The notes: a model not told the origin generated them from the sequence alone. Shown: positions 17,089 through 26,819, counted from the stretch's first letter. The stretch: 64,000 bases of DNA from an uncultured Lachnospiraceae bacterium (GCA_910586705.1 CAJUJK010000008.1:1-64000), one strand, 5' to 3'. Translations and numbers: made by a program.

Positions 17089-17850
17089 ATGGCAAATAGA
17101 ATTTATATTGTAGGAATGGGACCGGGCAGGGAAGAAATGATGACAGGAGAAGCATTGAATGTGTTAGACCAGTCTGATGTGATCGTTGGTTACACATTAT
17201 ATCTAAAGCTGCTTGGCGGGCGTTTTCAGGGGAAAGAAATGTTATCCACACCAATGCGTCAGGAGGAGGAACGGTGCAGGCTGTGTTTTGAGGAAGCTGA
17301 AAAAGGGAAAAAAGTAGCCCTTGTATGCAGCGGTGATGCAGGAATTTATGGGATGGCGTCTTTGATGTACGAGATTGGGAAAGCTTATCCGAAAACAGAA
17401 CTTTACGTTATCGCAGGGATTACTGCGGCGAGCAGCGGTGCGGCAGTTCTGGGAGCGCCACTGAACCATGATTTCTGTGTTATCAGTCTGAGTGATCTGC
17501 TGACACCGTGGGATGCGATTGAAAAAAGGTTACATGCAGCCGCAGAAGGTGATTTTGTCATTGTACTGTATAATCCGTCCAGCCATAAAAGAAAGGATTA
17601 TCTGATGAGAGCATGTGATATTTTACTGTGCAGCATGGAGGGGGAACGAGTTTGCGGATATGTTGAAAATATAGGAAGAGACGGAACAAAAATGGAAATC
17701 TGTACCTTAAAGGAGTTAAGGGACAGGGAGGTCAATATGTTTACCACGGTATTTATTGGAAGTTCCGGTTCGGAGAACATAAATGGGAAATTTGTCACAA
17801 GGAGAGGCTATAAGATTGAAAAAAATATTGATATTTGCGGGGACAACTGA
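17089..17850 (+). CDS. cbiH: Cobalt-precorrin-3 C17-methyltransferase (CbiH)
   Basis: 253 residues from the ATG at 17089 (a TTG at 17086 is one codon upstream; GGAAGG lies 9 bases ahead). It belongs to the tetrapyrrole methylase family: IYIVGMGPGREEMMT near the N-terminus and VCSGDAGIYGMASLMYE. It methylates C17 and contracts the ring. It overlaps the following fusion gene. Confidence 0.93.
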   Translation: MANRIYIVGMGPGREEMMTGEALNVLDQSDVIVGYTLYLKLLGGRFQGKEMLSTPMRQEEERCRLCFEEAEKGKKVALVCSGDAGIYGMASLMYEIGKAYPKTELYVIAGITAASSGAAVLGAPLNHDFCVISLSDLLTPWDAIEKRLHAAAEGDFVIVLYNPSSHKRKDYLMRACDILLCSMEGERVCGYVENIGRDGTKMEICTLKELRDREVNMFTTVFIGSSGSENINGKFVTRRGYKIEKNIDICGDN

Positions 17851-19891
17851 AGGAAGAAAATTATCGGAATATCTTGCAGAGGCTGAAATAAATCATACAA
17901 TCTGTGTGGCAACGGAGTATGGCGCAATTGTTTTAAGACAGCATCCCCTTATAAAAGTACATCAGGGAAGAATGAATCAGGAACAGATAGCAGAATTCAT
18001 AAGCAATGGAAAATTTGATGTTGTGGTAGATGCAACACATCCTTTTGCTAAGGAGATTACTTATAATATACAGGCTGCATTGAAAGAAATGGAGCGGATT
18101 GGAATATCAATTCCATATTTGAGGTTGAAAAGAGACGGTATTACGGAGAGAGAAAACGGCATTACCTATTTTGAAACAAACGAGGAATGTGTGAAAGCGT
18201 TGGAAGATACGGAAGGAAATATTCTTTTGACTACCGGAAGCAAGGAATTGTACAAATATTGTGTTTCTGAAGGAATAAAGCATAGATTGTATGTAAGGGT
18301 ACTTCCAAGTGTGGAAAGTCTTTCTCTATGTACAGAGCAGGGTATTTGCGGGAAACAGGTTATTGCAATGCAGGGACCTTTTACTGCGGAGATGAATGAG
18401 GCTATCATTCGCCAATATGAAATAGCTTATCTTGTAACGAAGGAGAGCGGTGTGCCCGGAGGTTATCAGGAAAAGATAAACGCTGCGAAGAGAACCGGAG
18501 TGAGGATATTTGTAATTGGCTGTTCTGATGAGGGAGAAGGGTATTCTTTTTCTGAAATATGCCAAAAACTTGAAGATATAGGAGGAGAAAAATTTAGGGC
18601 GAAGAATCAGATAAAAGAGAATATGGAAATTATTCTGGCAGGTATTGGTATGGGACATGTAAACGGTCTAACGAAAGAAGTAGAGAGGGTGATTAGTGAA
18701 GCAGACATTTTATTAGGGGCAGAGAGAATGCTTAATGCTGTCTATTCTAAAGCAGAAAGACATCCTTTTTATCAGGCAGAACAGGTCATTCCTTATCTGC
18801 ATGATATACAGAGCGGAAGTTTATTTGAGGAAAATAAAAAAGTTGTGATTCTTTTTTCGGGAGATAGTGGATTTTATAGCGGGTGTCAGCCTTTATATGC
18901 GGCACTGGAAAAAGAAATTACCGAAGGTCGCATAAAGGCATCTTTGCGTATTCTTCCGGGTATTTCTTCCATAGCTTATCTGGCTTCCTGCATTGGAGAA
19001 AGCTATCATGATGCGGCCGTTTACAGTATACATGGGAAAAAATTATACAACCTTGCACACCGGATCAAAAGCAGGTCAAAAACATTTCTGATTACATCTG
19101 GTGTAAAAGATATAAATCAGTTGGGAGAACTGTTGACAGATGCGGGAATGCAAAAATGTGAAATTATAACAGGATATCAGTTATCCTATGAGGAACAGCG
19201 GGTAGAGAGGCATACGCCGTTAGAGTGTATGGAATTGAAGGAGGAAGGGTTATATACATGTTTTGTTAAAAATCCATATGCTACGCAAAGAAGATTGACA
19301 CATGGTGTTGCAGATGGTCAATTTATCAGGGACAGGGTTCCTATGACAAAAGAAGAGATTCGAGAGGTTAGTATCTGTAAGTTGCGATTAAAAGAAAAGG
19401 CGGTAGTTTATGACATTGGCAGTGGCACGGGTTCTATTGCAATAGAAATAGCGGGCATTTCTGACGATATACAGGTGTATGCGGTGGAGCAGAAGCATGA
19501 AGCAGTTTTATTAATTGAAAAGAATAAAAAGAAATTTGAACTGCAAAATGTAACAGTGGTAGAGTCGAGAGCACCAGAGGGATTAACTGAACTTCCAATG
19601 GCGACACACGCATTTATAGGAGGAAGTGGCGGCAGATTAAAGGAAATACTGGTGTCACTCCGACAGATGAATCCCGACATGAGGGTTGTGGTAAATGCTG
19701 TCAGTATGGAGACAATTTGTGAAATGAGAGAGATTTTATCAATGGATGATATGATAAAAGAAGAAGAGATTGTGCAATTACAGGTAAGCAGGGCAAAAAA
19801 AGCAGGAAATTATCATTTGATGCAGTCTGAGAATCCGGTTTGGATTTGTGCATTTGATTTCTGCGGCAAAGAGCCTGAAAGAAAGGCGTGA
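17816..19891 (+). CDS. Fused cobalt-precorrin-6A reductase and C5,15-methyltransferase (CbiJ-CbiE-CbiT)
   Basis: 691 residues from the TTG at 17816, preceded by AAGGAGAGG; an in-frame ATG at 17783 would add 11 residues not typical of CbiJ. Domains in order: CbiJ reductase (1-about 255, opening KKILIFAGTTEGRKLSEY), CbiE methyltransferase (about 270-470, ILAGIGMGHVNGLT and LFSGDSGFYSG), and CbiT (about 490-685, with the SAM loop YDIGSGTGSIAIEIA). It covers reduction of precorrin-6A, methylation at C5 and C15, and decarboxylation. CbiE-CbiT fusions are common; having CbiJ on the same chain is less so. It overlaps cbiH by 35 bases. Confidence 0.92.
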   Translation: MKKILIFAGTTEGRKLSEYLAEAEINHTICVATEYGAIVLRQHPLIKVHQGRMNQEQIAEFISNGKFDVVVDATHPFAKEITYNIQAALKEMERIGISIPYLRLKRDGITERENGITYFETNEECVKALEDTEGNILLTTGSKELYKYCVSEGIKHRLYVRVLPSVESLSLCTEQGICGKQVIAMQGPFTAEMNEAIIRQYEIAYLVTKESGVPGGYQEKINAAKRTGVRIFVIGCSDEGEGYSFSEICQKLEDIGGEKFRAKNQIKENMEIILAGIGMGHVNGLTKEVERVISEADILLGAERMLNAVYSKAERHPFYQAEQVIPYLHDIQSGSLFEENKKVVILFSGDSGFYSGCQPLYAALEKEITEGRIKASLRILPGISSIAYLASCIGESYHDAAVYSIHGKKLYNLAHRIKSRSKTFLITSGVKDINQLGELLTDAGMQKCEIITGYQLSYEEQRVERHTPLECMELKEEGLYTCFVKNPYATQRRLTHGVADGQFIRDRVPMTKEEIREVSICKLRLKEKAVVYDIGSGTGSIAIEIAGISDDIQVYAVEQKHEAVLLIEKNKKKFELQNVTVVESRAPEGLTELPMATHAFIGGSGGRLKEILVSLRQMNPDMRVVVNAVSMETICEMREILSMDDMIKEEEIVQLQVSRAKKAGNYHLMQSENPVWICAFDFCGKEPERKA

Positions 19892-19898
19892 TATTTGC

Positions 19899-21305
19899 AT
19901 GAAAATAAAAAGAGTTATGATTGCCGCCCCTAAAAGTGGAAGCGGAAAAACAGTAGTCACCTGTGCCTTGCTTCAGGTATTAAAGGATTGCGGCTTGAAA
20001 GTGGCTTCTTATAAATGCGGACCGGATTATATTGATCCGATGTTTCATGAAAAGATAATAGATGTTCCGGCAAAAAATCTGGATACATTTTTTACAGATG
20101 AAGAAAAGACAAGGAAACTTTTTCAAAAAAGTGTAATGAAAATGGACTTTGCAGTTTTTGAGGGTGTTATGGGACTATATGACGGGGTAGGCGGAGTTAA
20201 GAAAGAAGGTTCTTCTTATCAGCTTGCAGAAGTGACAAAAACACCGATTGTGCTTGTTGTTGATGCGAAGGGGATGGGACGCTCCATTGTGCCATTGATA
20301 GCAGGATTTCTCGATTATGATAAAAAACATTTGATAAAAGCTATCCTGCTGAACCGAATGTCAAAAGGATACTTTGAATTGGTAAAGCCATTGATTGAGG
20401 AGGAACTGAAAATCCAAGTGGTCGGTTTTTTGCCTGAAAATGACAAACTGTACATTGAAAGCAGGCATTTAGGACTATTTTTGCCGGATGAGGTGAATCA
20501 TATAAAAGAGAAATTACAGGCGGTTTCTGAATTATTTTTACAGACAGTTTCCGTAGAGCGTATCAAAGAAATAGCAGAAAGCGCGGAAGAACTGGAATCT
20601 GAAGAAATAGCGATAAAAGAAACCAGAATCGAAAGCTATGGGGATATTGGTCATGTGAAAGCAGTTAGTGACAGCCGTCCAACGATAGCAGTGGCAAAAG
20701 ATGAAGCCTTCTGCTTCTATTATGCTGATAATATCCACTTGCTGGAGGAATATGGGGCAAATATAACATATTTTTCTCCGCTGCGGGATGAAAAACTGCC
20801 GGAAGGATGCCATGCCCTGTTAATTGGCGGCGGATATCCGGAATTGTATGCGGAACAGCTTAGCGCAAATACGAGAATGCGTGAGGCAGTCAGGAGTGCG
20901 GTTGAAAATGAAATGCCAGTCGTGGCAGAATGCGGCGGTTTTATGTATTTACATTCTTCTTTGAAAGATAAAGAAGGGTTTTCTTATGATATGGCGGGAG
21001 TTATTCCAGCAGCCTGCTATCATACCGGGAAACTGGTTCGTTTCGGTTACATAGAACTTCGGGAAAAGCAAAAGCACTTCCTGTTAAATGGCGGGGGAAT
21101 AAAAGGACATGAATTTCATTATTACGACAGCACCTGTAATGGGGCGGACGTAATAGCAGTTAAGCCGGTGACCGGAAAAGAATATGCCTGCATTATAGAA
21201 AATAAAACGCAGTGGATAGGATTTCCGCATTTATATTATCCGTCAAATCCTGCATTTGCAAGGGCATTTATTGATAAGGCAAGGGTATATCAAGTAATGA
21301 TATAG
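19899..21305 (+). CDS. cbiA: Cobyrinic acid a,c-diamide synthase (CbiA)
   Basis: 468 residues from ATG 19899; an in-frame ATG at 19848 lies inside the previous gene. It amidates the a and c side chains. The synthetase domain has APKSGSGKTVVTCAL and KCGPDYIDPMFH; the C-terminal glutaminase has the nucleophile Cys in AECGGFMYLH and a His in KGHEFHYYD. It completes the corrin section of the operon. Confidence 0.94.
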   Translation: MKIKRVMIAAPKSGSGKTVVTCALLQVLKDCGLKVASYKCGPDYIDPMFHEKIIDVPAKNLDTFFTDEEKTRKLFQKSVMKMDFAVFEGVMGLYDGVGGVKKEGSSYQLAEVTKTPIVLVVDAKGMGRSIVPLIAGFLDYDKKHLIKAILLNRMSKGYFELVKPLIEEELKIQVVGFLPENDKLYIESRHLGLFLPDEVNHIKEKLQAVSELFLQTVSVERIKEIAESAEELESEEIAIKETRIESYGDIGHVKAVSDSRPTIAVAKDEAFCFYYADNIHLLEEYGANITYFSPLRDEKLPEGCHALLIGGGYPELYAEQLSANTRMREAVRSAVENEMPVVAECGGFMYLHSSLKDKEGFSYDMAGVIPAACYHTGKLVRFGYIELREKQKHFLLNGGGIKGHEFHYYDSTCNGADVIAVKPVTGKEYACIIENKTQWIGFPHLYYPSNPAFARAFIDKARVYQVMI

Positions 21306-21323
21306 GAAAGGAAGTTTGGAAAA

Positions 21324-21566
21324 GTGAGTATGGAAAATTCATATCGATTTTTTGAGAACAGGAACTGTAAGTATTTTCCCTGTCATAAGGGATTGGAAAA
21401 CTTAAATTGCCTGTTTTGCTATTGCCCGCTATATTTAAGGGATAATTGTCCGGGGAATCCTGCATATATAGAAAAGGATGGGAGAAAGATAAAAGTCTGC
21501 ACAAACTGTACCTTTCCCCATCATCCTGAAAATTATGATGCGGTAATTCAGATATTGAAAAGGTAA
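21324..21566 (+). CDS. Cysteine-rich small domain protein associated with cobalamin genes
   Basis: About 80 residues; starts at GTG 21324 or ATG 21330 after GGAAAGGAAG. Eight Cys in C-x4-PC-H, C-x2-CYCPLYL, NCPGNP and C-x2-C patterns suggest a metal- or cluster-binding fold. Small Cys-rich proteins of this type occur beside cobalamin genes in Clostridia and archaea; their biochemical role is not known to me. It is the last gene before the operon terminator, so a cobalamin-linked function is likely but unproven. Confidence 0.75.
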   Translation: MSMENSYRFFENRNCKYFPCHKGLENLNCLFCYCPLYLRDNCPGNPAYIEKDGRKIKVCTNCTFPHHPENYDAVIQILKR

Positions 21567-21643
21567 GAGCGCATTATGATAACAGAGTATGGGAATGTAC
21601 GAAAGCGCGTAAAGAAAAGTAATAGTAGATTGTCAGACAATCG

Positions 21644-21690
21644 AAGGTGTATCGTGATGAAGTGAGAGCTTTTAAACGATGCACCTTTTT
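21644..21690 (+). terminator. Intrinsic terminator of the cobalamin operon
   Basis: AAGGTGTATCGT (21644-21655) pairs with ACGATGCACCTT (21676-21687), followed by a T-run to 21690. It lies after the Cys-rich small gene. Confidence 0.85.
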
Positions 21691-21934
21691 AGATTCAATT
21701 CTGAGGGAGTGTATACTTGGTTGTCCAGATTTCAGGGAAGGACGGCAATACGGATTTATGATTGTGTTTGGTATTTGGAGTGAAGGTAACAGGATTTTGC
21801 TAAAAATTTACAAACACACTTGACAATATCTCTCTGAAGTGATCTATGTGGATGGCTTATAACAGCGGCGAAGGGACAACATGACGTGGAGAGATGAGAC
21901 GAAAAGGGAAAACACAAGGAATGGGAGATATCAT
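21691..21934 (+). promoter_or_regulatory. Intergenic region with a possible promoter for the WYL gene
   Basis: A consensus -35 TTGACA lies at 21820-21825. The -10 17 bases later is poor (TCTATG, 21843-21848), which would fit an activator-dependent promoter. No other gene is apparent in this stretch. Confidence 0.35.
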
Positions 21935-23188
21935 ATGGCGAAAGGTAATTTAAAGAATGAGTCAAAAAAAGTGTCTAAAGAGAGTAACCCTAAAAAACTG
22001 CCCAACCTCTCCGCGCCGGAGAATACCATACGATTGCTTGAGTATCTCAAAAAGCATACGGACAAGGCGCATCCGTTGAGGTCGGTAAAGGACGTGCAGA
22101 AAGAGTTCAATGACAAAGAGTTGCATTTTGGTTCGGATAATACGATCCGTAAATTTTATCGGAACATTGCCGATGCCTATAATCTGGATGAAGAGCAGCA
22201 TCCCCTTCCGCAGCAGCATTGGAGAATTGTATATGACGGCTATGTAAAATTATATGGGGACGGGGAAGAGGAGGAAGGGCTTTCCGGGGAAGACGATTCT
22301 GACGAATGGGAGGAAGACAGAGAAAAGTTCAGCAATTTATATTATGTGCAGGAATTTTCCTATGAGGAAATTGACGCGCTGATCGAAGCGGTGCAGCTTT
22401 CCCGCACACTTTCTGAGGAAGAGACAGAACATATTATCTCGACGCTGGAGGAGAAATTCACGTCTAAATATTATCGGAAGGGCGCGAGGAGAGTCTGCAA
22501 GATAAACGGAAAAGGGTGCTGTGAAAAAGACACGTTACGGGAAAACCTGCTCACGATCCAGCAGGCGATCATGGACGGTGTTCAGATCACATACCGCTTC
22601 AACGGTTATAACCGGGACAAGAAGCTTGCGCCGATGCGGGATTATAAAAGATATGCCAGCCCTTATTATATTGTGGCAAATGACGGGCGGTATTATCTGA
22701 TGGCGGCAAATGAGGCACATAAGGATGAGGGCGCCTATATTGTGCGGATCGACCTGATGACGGAGGTGGAGATCCCGGAACGGAATGAGAAATCAGGGAA
22801 AAAGGGCATCCCGGCGATCCCGAAAAGAGAGGTTGCCGGACTGCCGCGTGAATGGGATGAAAATTTTTCGATGCAGCATGTCAACATGTCCTATGGCGCG
22901 CCGGTTTCGATCACGATTCGCGTAAAAAACAAAAAGAAAGAAGACGGATGTACACCGATTGATCCTGTCTATACCTTTCTGCACGATTATTTTGGGGACA
23001 CTTATCGGTTTGTTCGTGTGGACGAAAACGATCCGGATTATGACATTGTCACGGTAACGTGCACGAGCTTTGGCATGGAAAATTTCGCGATGCAGTATGC
23101 CGACAGGATGGAGGTGTTGTCGCCGCCGGAATTGCGGGAAAAAATCCGGGATAAAGTGAAGGCGCTGGCGGAGCGGTACCGGGATTAG
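21935..23188 (+). CDS. WYL-domain transcriptional regulator
   Basis: 417 residues from ATG 21935 (GGGAGA ahead); an in-frame ATG at 21881 adds 18 atypical residues. A Lys-rich start leads to a winged-helix region (about 25-100, TIRLLEYLKKH, DNTIRKFYRNI). The WYL core near 210-260 has SPYYIVANDGRYYLMA and ends YIVRIDLM; a C-terminal extension follows (about 300-415). Such proteins bind DNA and sense nucleic acids or nucleotides. It faces the decayed channel gene tail to tail. The target is unknown. Confidence 0.85.
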   Translation: MAKGNLKNESKKVSKESNPKKLPNLSAPENTIRLLEYLKKHTDKAHPLRSVKDVQKEFNDKELHFGSDNTIRKFYRNIADAYNLDEEQHPLPQQHWRIVYDGYVKLYGDGEEEEGLSGEDDSDEWEEDREKFSNLYYVQEFSYEEIDALIEAVQLSRTLSEEETEHIISTLEEKFTSKYYRKGARRVCKINGKGCCEKDTLRENLLTIQQAIMDGVQITYRFNGYNRDKKLAPMRDYKRYASPYYIVANDGRYYLMAANEAHKDEGAYIVRIDLMTEVEIPERNEKSGKKGIPAIPKREVAGLPREWDENFSMQHVNMSYGAPVSITIRVKNKKKEDGCTPIDPVYTFLHDYFGDTYRFVRVDENDPDYDIVTVTCTSFGMENFAMQYADRMEVLSPPELREKIRDKVKALAERYRD

Positions 23189-23203
23189 TTGATACCCGGC
23201 GGC

Positions 23204-24543
23204 TTATAAAAAGGTGTCCGTGGCAAGACAGCTCAAAAGCTCCCATGCGGCGTCGCGCTCCCGTTTCTGCTCCGGGTTCAGCTCCTCATAGGGGCAGAGC
23301 ATGGGGTGCTGTCTTGCAAAATCGTCACGGGCAGGTCCGTAAGTCCAGTTGTAGAACGTATAAAAGCGCAGCCAGCGGGAATGGTCAAGCTTGCGGTACA
23401 TCTCGCGCATGGAATCTGACTTTTTACTTTTGACATATTCTTCATTTGCCGCTTTGATGATAGAGGGAGTAACCTCCGTGATTGTTTCATCATTTAGAAG
23501 TTTATCTTATAGTAGCTGTTTAATCTCCAGAATATGTTCCAGCCGTCCGGCTCGTCATCCGTACAGATGATGATGCGGTCAGCACGCTCCAGAAGATCGG
23601 CGCATTGTTCCCACAAATCATCGTGAAAAATAAGAGAGTCCATCGTCTCAGATTCCCGGTTCAGCGAAAATGTCTTGTGCAGATGGCTGTGCATGGAGAG
23701 AAAGACGCTGGCGTCTCCGAAAATATGGTAGGCGACATGCTGATCGACGGAGATGATATTCGTCAGGATGGCACGTTCCAGAATGCAGCGTCCGTAATTT
23801 CCAAAGCCGATGATCACGATGGTATTTTCAGAACTGCATAGTGGTCTGGAGCGCCAGTATTGTCTGGCGCAGCAGTCATAACTGTGGAAAAAACGGATAT
23901 TCCCGGAGAGGGAGTCACGCCCGTTCGTTGTTCTGGCGTAAACTTCCACGGGCAGGGTATGTAAGTTGGTGGCACGGCTGTTTACGCCAATATCATTTTC
24001 CTTCATAAGAAAAATTTTGCATCTGGCACCGGTATTTTTCTTGTGTGATACAATTCTGGCAGGGGAAGCGCTGATAAACAGACAGGGATAGTCTGGATGT
24101 TCCATCTGCTCTGTTTTCTTTTCACCGAAAATGATTATGGCGTCGGGATCCTCCCCGCAGATGTTTTCAGCCAGCGTGCCGGCTTCTATTCCATAGTCCG
24201 CAAAATAATATCAGTTCTTTTTCCGTTGCAGACCGAGCAGGAAAAAAGGGAGTCCCTCGCTTGTGACAAAGGATATCACGGCGCCGAACAAGGTCATCAT
24301 AATGCCTGCGGAGAGCAACAGAAATACAGCCCCTATCGCGTGCCCCAAGGGCGTTACGGGCGTCAGATCACCGTAACCGACGGTGGTCAGCGTGACGAGA
24401 GAGTACCAGCAGGCGTCGCCAAAAGAGCGGATGGTTGCGGCGCTGTCGGCATGTTCGGACAGATAGAGGACAAACAGCAGCCCGATATATAAGAGCATAA
24501 GAAATATGGCTATGCGCAGATATATTTTATGGTTTTGCTTCAT
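23204..24543 (-). pseudogene. Broken potassium channel / TrkA-N / RyR-domain protein
   Basis: Three pieces on the minus strand make up one protein. Piece 1 (24543-24211) has two membrane helices and the K+ selectivity filter TLTTVGYGDLTP. A TGA at 24213-24211 ends it, but the same frame continues at once with YYFADYGIEAGTLAEN into piece 2, a TrkA-N-type domain (IVIIGFGNYGRCILERAIL) to about 23497. There the frame shifts, and the correct continuation (KLLNDETITEVTPS) leads into a RyR domain (WTYGPARDDFARQHP) ending at 23204. One in-frame stop and one frameshift make it a pseudogene; a ribosome-binding site (AAAGGAGAC) is intact. The first piece could still be made as a small channel alone. Confidence 0.8.
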
Positions 24544-24593
24544 AAAATGCTGTCTCCTTTATCCTGTTTCAATAAAAATGTCTGTATCGTGTA

Positions 24594-26597
24594 TTATAAT
24601 TTAAAGATTCCCGGTTCCGCAAACGGTCCAGCGAGCGGTGTTTCTCCGCGCGTTTTCCCGTAATAATCCGTATCGAATACAATGGGAGAGCCGTCCGGGT
24701 TTTCAAATTTCTGTTCCGGCTCAAATGCCATGCCGAGCACGTCGGTGGTGATGACTCTGTTCTGCGATTCCGGCATATAATCATACACATTCGTCTTTAT
24801 GACAAAGCCTTCCGCCGTCTTTTCCAGACAGACGGACACTTTGTTTGTCTCATCCACAAATGCCTTTTCTTTTGACATAGGTTTTGCGCCGTTAAAATAG
24901 GCGTTTCCTTCTGCCCATACGGGGAGCGGGTTGTAATACCTGTCGCTGGGCGCCGATCCCATTCCGCAGTAGCCCTTGAACTGCGCTTCGTATTCTTCCT
25001 GAGTCGGGTACGCTTCGTAAGGAACCGTGCCGGTAATGAGGTTGCCGTCCGTCCACTCGTCGTCCTTCATGGCGTCCGCCATCTGCTTCAACCCCGGACG
25101 GAAGTCTTTCTGGATAAAGATGTTGTTGTAAAACCGCATGTCTCCGTGCAGAATTGTCATAAATCCGGCGATTTCTGTGCGATGTGGCACATGGTAGGGG
25201 GTATAGCGCGGTGAAATCTTAGTGAGTGTACCGTTTAAAACACCGCGCCCTACGGCGGTAAAGGAACCGGCGATCAGATTATGCACGAGGGCAACGCCCT
25301 GTGTGGCAAGTTTCAGCGCACAGTCGGAGAGCAGTACGTTGTGGTCAACAAGCGTCGGTCCGTGAGATACTTCGATAAAAATATCCTCACCGATTTCATT
25401 TCCAGTTGTGTGGTTGTATTCTTCCGGCAGACAGTTGTCAAAAAACAGATTCCCGGTCACCCTTGTTCCCTGTGCCTGCCAGTCGAGCCATAAACCGCGG
25501 GTACAGCGGTAAATCCGGTTGCGGCGAATCGTGACGTCGATCGCCGCGTGCATTTTGATGCCGCCGATCTCAGCGCCACACAAATTCTGCTTGTTGTTGA
25601 TGTGGTGGATCGTATTGTCCTCGATCACAGAAAATACGCCGCCCAGATGCCCGACGATCCCGGTCTGCCCGCAGTCGTGGATGTCGCACCTTCTGACAAT
25701 GTGGGAGCCTATGGTCTCCTTGTTCCATCCTTCCCGCTGTGCCTGACAGATACAGTCGCGCTCCGTCTGTGTGCCGTCCTTGTATTTCCATTTAGACCAT
25801 TTGTTATCGTTTTCCGGTTGCAGATATTTTCCAAGGGAAATGCCGGAGCATTTCGACTCATAAATTTCACAGTCTTCTATGATCCAGCCTTTGGACCAGT
25901 GCGGACCGATCATTCCCTCCTGATATGCCGTCGGGGGCGCCCATTGCGATGCTGCCTGTCTCACGGTAAAGCCGGAAAGCGTAATGAAGCCAACGCCTTC
26001 TTCTTTCGGGTAGAAACAGTTTTTCCGCACGCTGATTTCCACATTTTCCTCATTGGGGTTTCTGCCTTGGAAATTGGCGTAAAGGACTGTTTCGTCTTTT
26101 TCTTCATCCTGAATCGTATACCATGTATAGACGGAAAAATCCGGGTCCCATGAGGTTTTGCTCTTTTCCGGGTGCAGAACCTTGTCATACGCTGTCACTT
26201 CATACATGGACTTGCCGTTTAAATAGACGTCACCGGTATGGGCGGTCATGGTTGCCACAAACCAGTCACCGTACACTAACGTCGTATACGGATTATAGCC
26301 GCCGAATACTTTGTTGGAAATGGTCGTTTTCCAGACGGTGCCTTCGCAGGCTTCCCAGTTTTTGACCGGCTCCGCGCCCGTGATCACGGCAGCCCGTTTC
26401 GATTCCGAACGGTAAACGATTCTGGCATCTTCCCTGCCGCCGTTTACGGGGCTTACCGACTCCCGGTAAATGCCCGGCATGACGATCACCTCATCCCCGG
26501 GCAATGCTTTCTCTGCCGCCTCCTGAATCCGCATGAAAGGTTTCTCCTGACTGCCGTCTCCGCCCTGCGCCGCATTCGCATTTACATAGTATTTCAT
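24594..26597 (-). CDS. GH120-family beta-xylosidase, parallel beta-helix
   Basis: 667 residues without a signal peptide, so probably cytoplasmic and acting on imported xylo-oligosaccharides. The sequence follows GH120 XylC of Thermoanaerobacterium closely in many segments: GDVYLNG, NPNEENVEISVR, WAPPTAY, IGPHWSKGWIIED, GHLGGVFS. The catalytic pair is visible as Asp372 (GLWLDWQAQGTRV) and Glu409 (IFIEVSHGP). An insertion of about a dozen residues separates them relative to XylC. It stands alone, with no transporter or regulator directly beside it. Confidence 0.88.
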   Translation of the reverse strand: MKYYVNANAAQGGDGSQEKPFMRIQEAAEKALPGDEVIVMPGIYRESVSPVNGGREDARIVYRSESKRAAVITGAEPVKNWEACEGTVWKTTISNKVFGGYNPYTTLVYGDWFVATMTAHTGDVYLNGKSMYEVTAYDKVLHPEKSKTSWDPDFSVYTWYTIQDEEKDETVLYANFQGRNPNEENVEISVRKNCFYPKEEGVGFITLSGFTVRQAASQWAPPTAYQEGMIGPHWSKGWIIEDCEIYESKCSGISLGKYLQPENDNKWSKWKYKDGTQTERDCICQAQREGWNKETIGSHIVRRCDIHDCGQTGIVGHLGGVFSVIEDNTIHHINNKQNLCGAEIGGIKMHAAIDVTIRRNRIYRCTRGLWLDWQAQGTRVTGNLFFDNCLPEEYNHTTGNEIGEDIFIEVSHGPTLVDHNVLLSDCALKLATQGVALVHNLIAGSFTAVGRGVLNGTLTKISPRYTPYHVPHRTEIAGFMTILHGDMRFYNNIFIQKDFRPGLKQMADAMKDDEWTDGNLITGTVPYEAYPTQEEYEAQFKGYCGMGSAPSDRYYNPLPVWAEGNAYFNGAKPMSKEKAFVDETNKVSVCLEKTAEGFVIKTNVYDYMPESQNRVITTDVLGMAFEPEQKFENPDGSPIVFDTDYYGKTRGETPLAGPFAEPGIFKL

Positions 26598-26676
26598 ATG
26601 GTACCCTCCTTGTTGTGGAATTTGGTTCGTTTATCATTTCATCATAAAATAAAATCATTTCTTTGCCGTTATTTTC

Positions 26677-26704
26677 ATACTACCATATCTGGGTATATAG
26701 TCAA
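26677..26704 (-). promoter_or_regulatory. Probable promoter of the GH120 gene
   Basis: Read on the minus strand, TTGACT (26704-26699), a 16-base spacer and TAGTAT (26682-26677). It lies about 80 bases before the start codon. Confidence 0.5.
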
Positions 26705-26738
26705 TGGATGCGGAGCAGTATGATGAAAAGAAAATGGA

Positions 26739-26767
26739 TTGTTTTCCTGTTACATAAATATTATAAT
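26739..26767 (+). promoter_or_regulatory. Promoter of the MORN-like gene
   Basis: TTGTTT (26739-26744), a 17-base spacer and a perfect TATAAT (26762-26767). It lies 53 bases before the start codon. Confidence 0.6.
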
Positions 26768-26819
26768 GTTGGCAGATGACCTATAGGGAAACCGAAAGAA
26801 AAGAGCGCAGGAGGAACGC

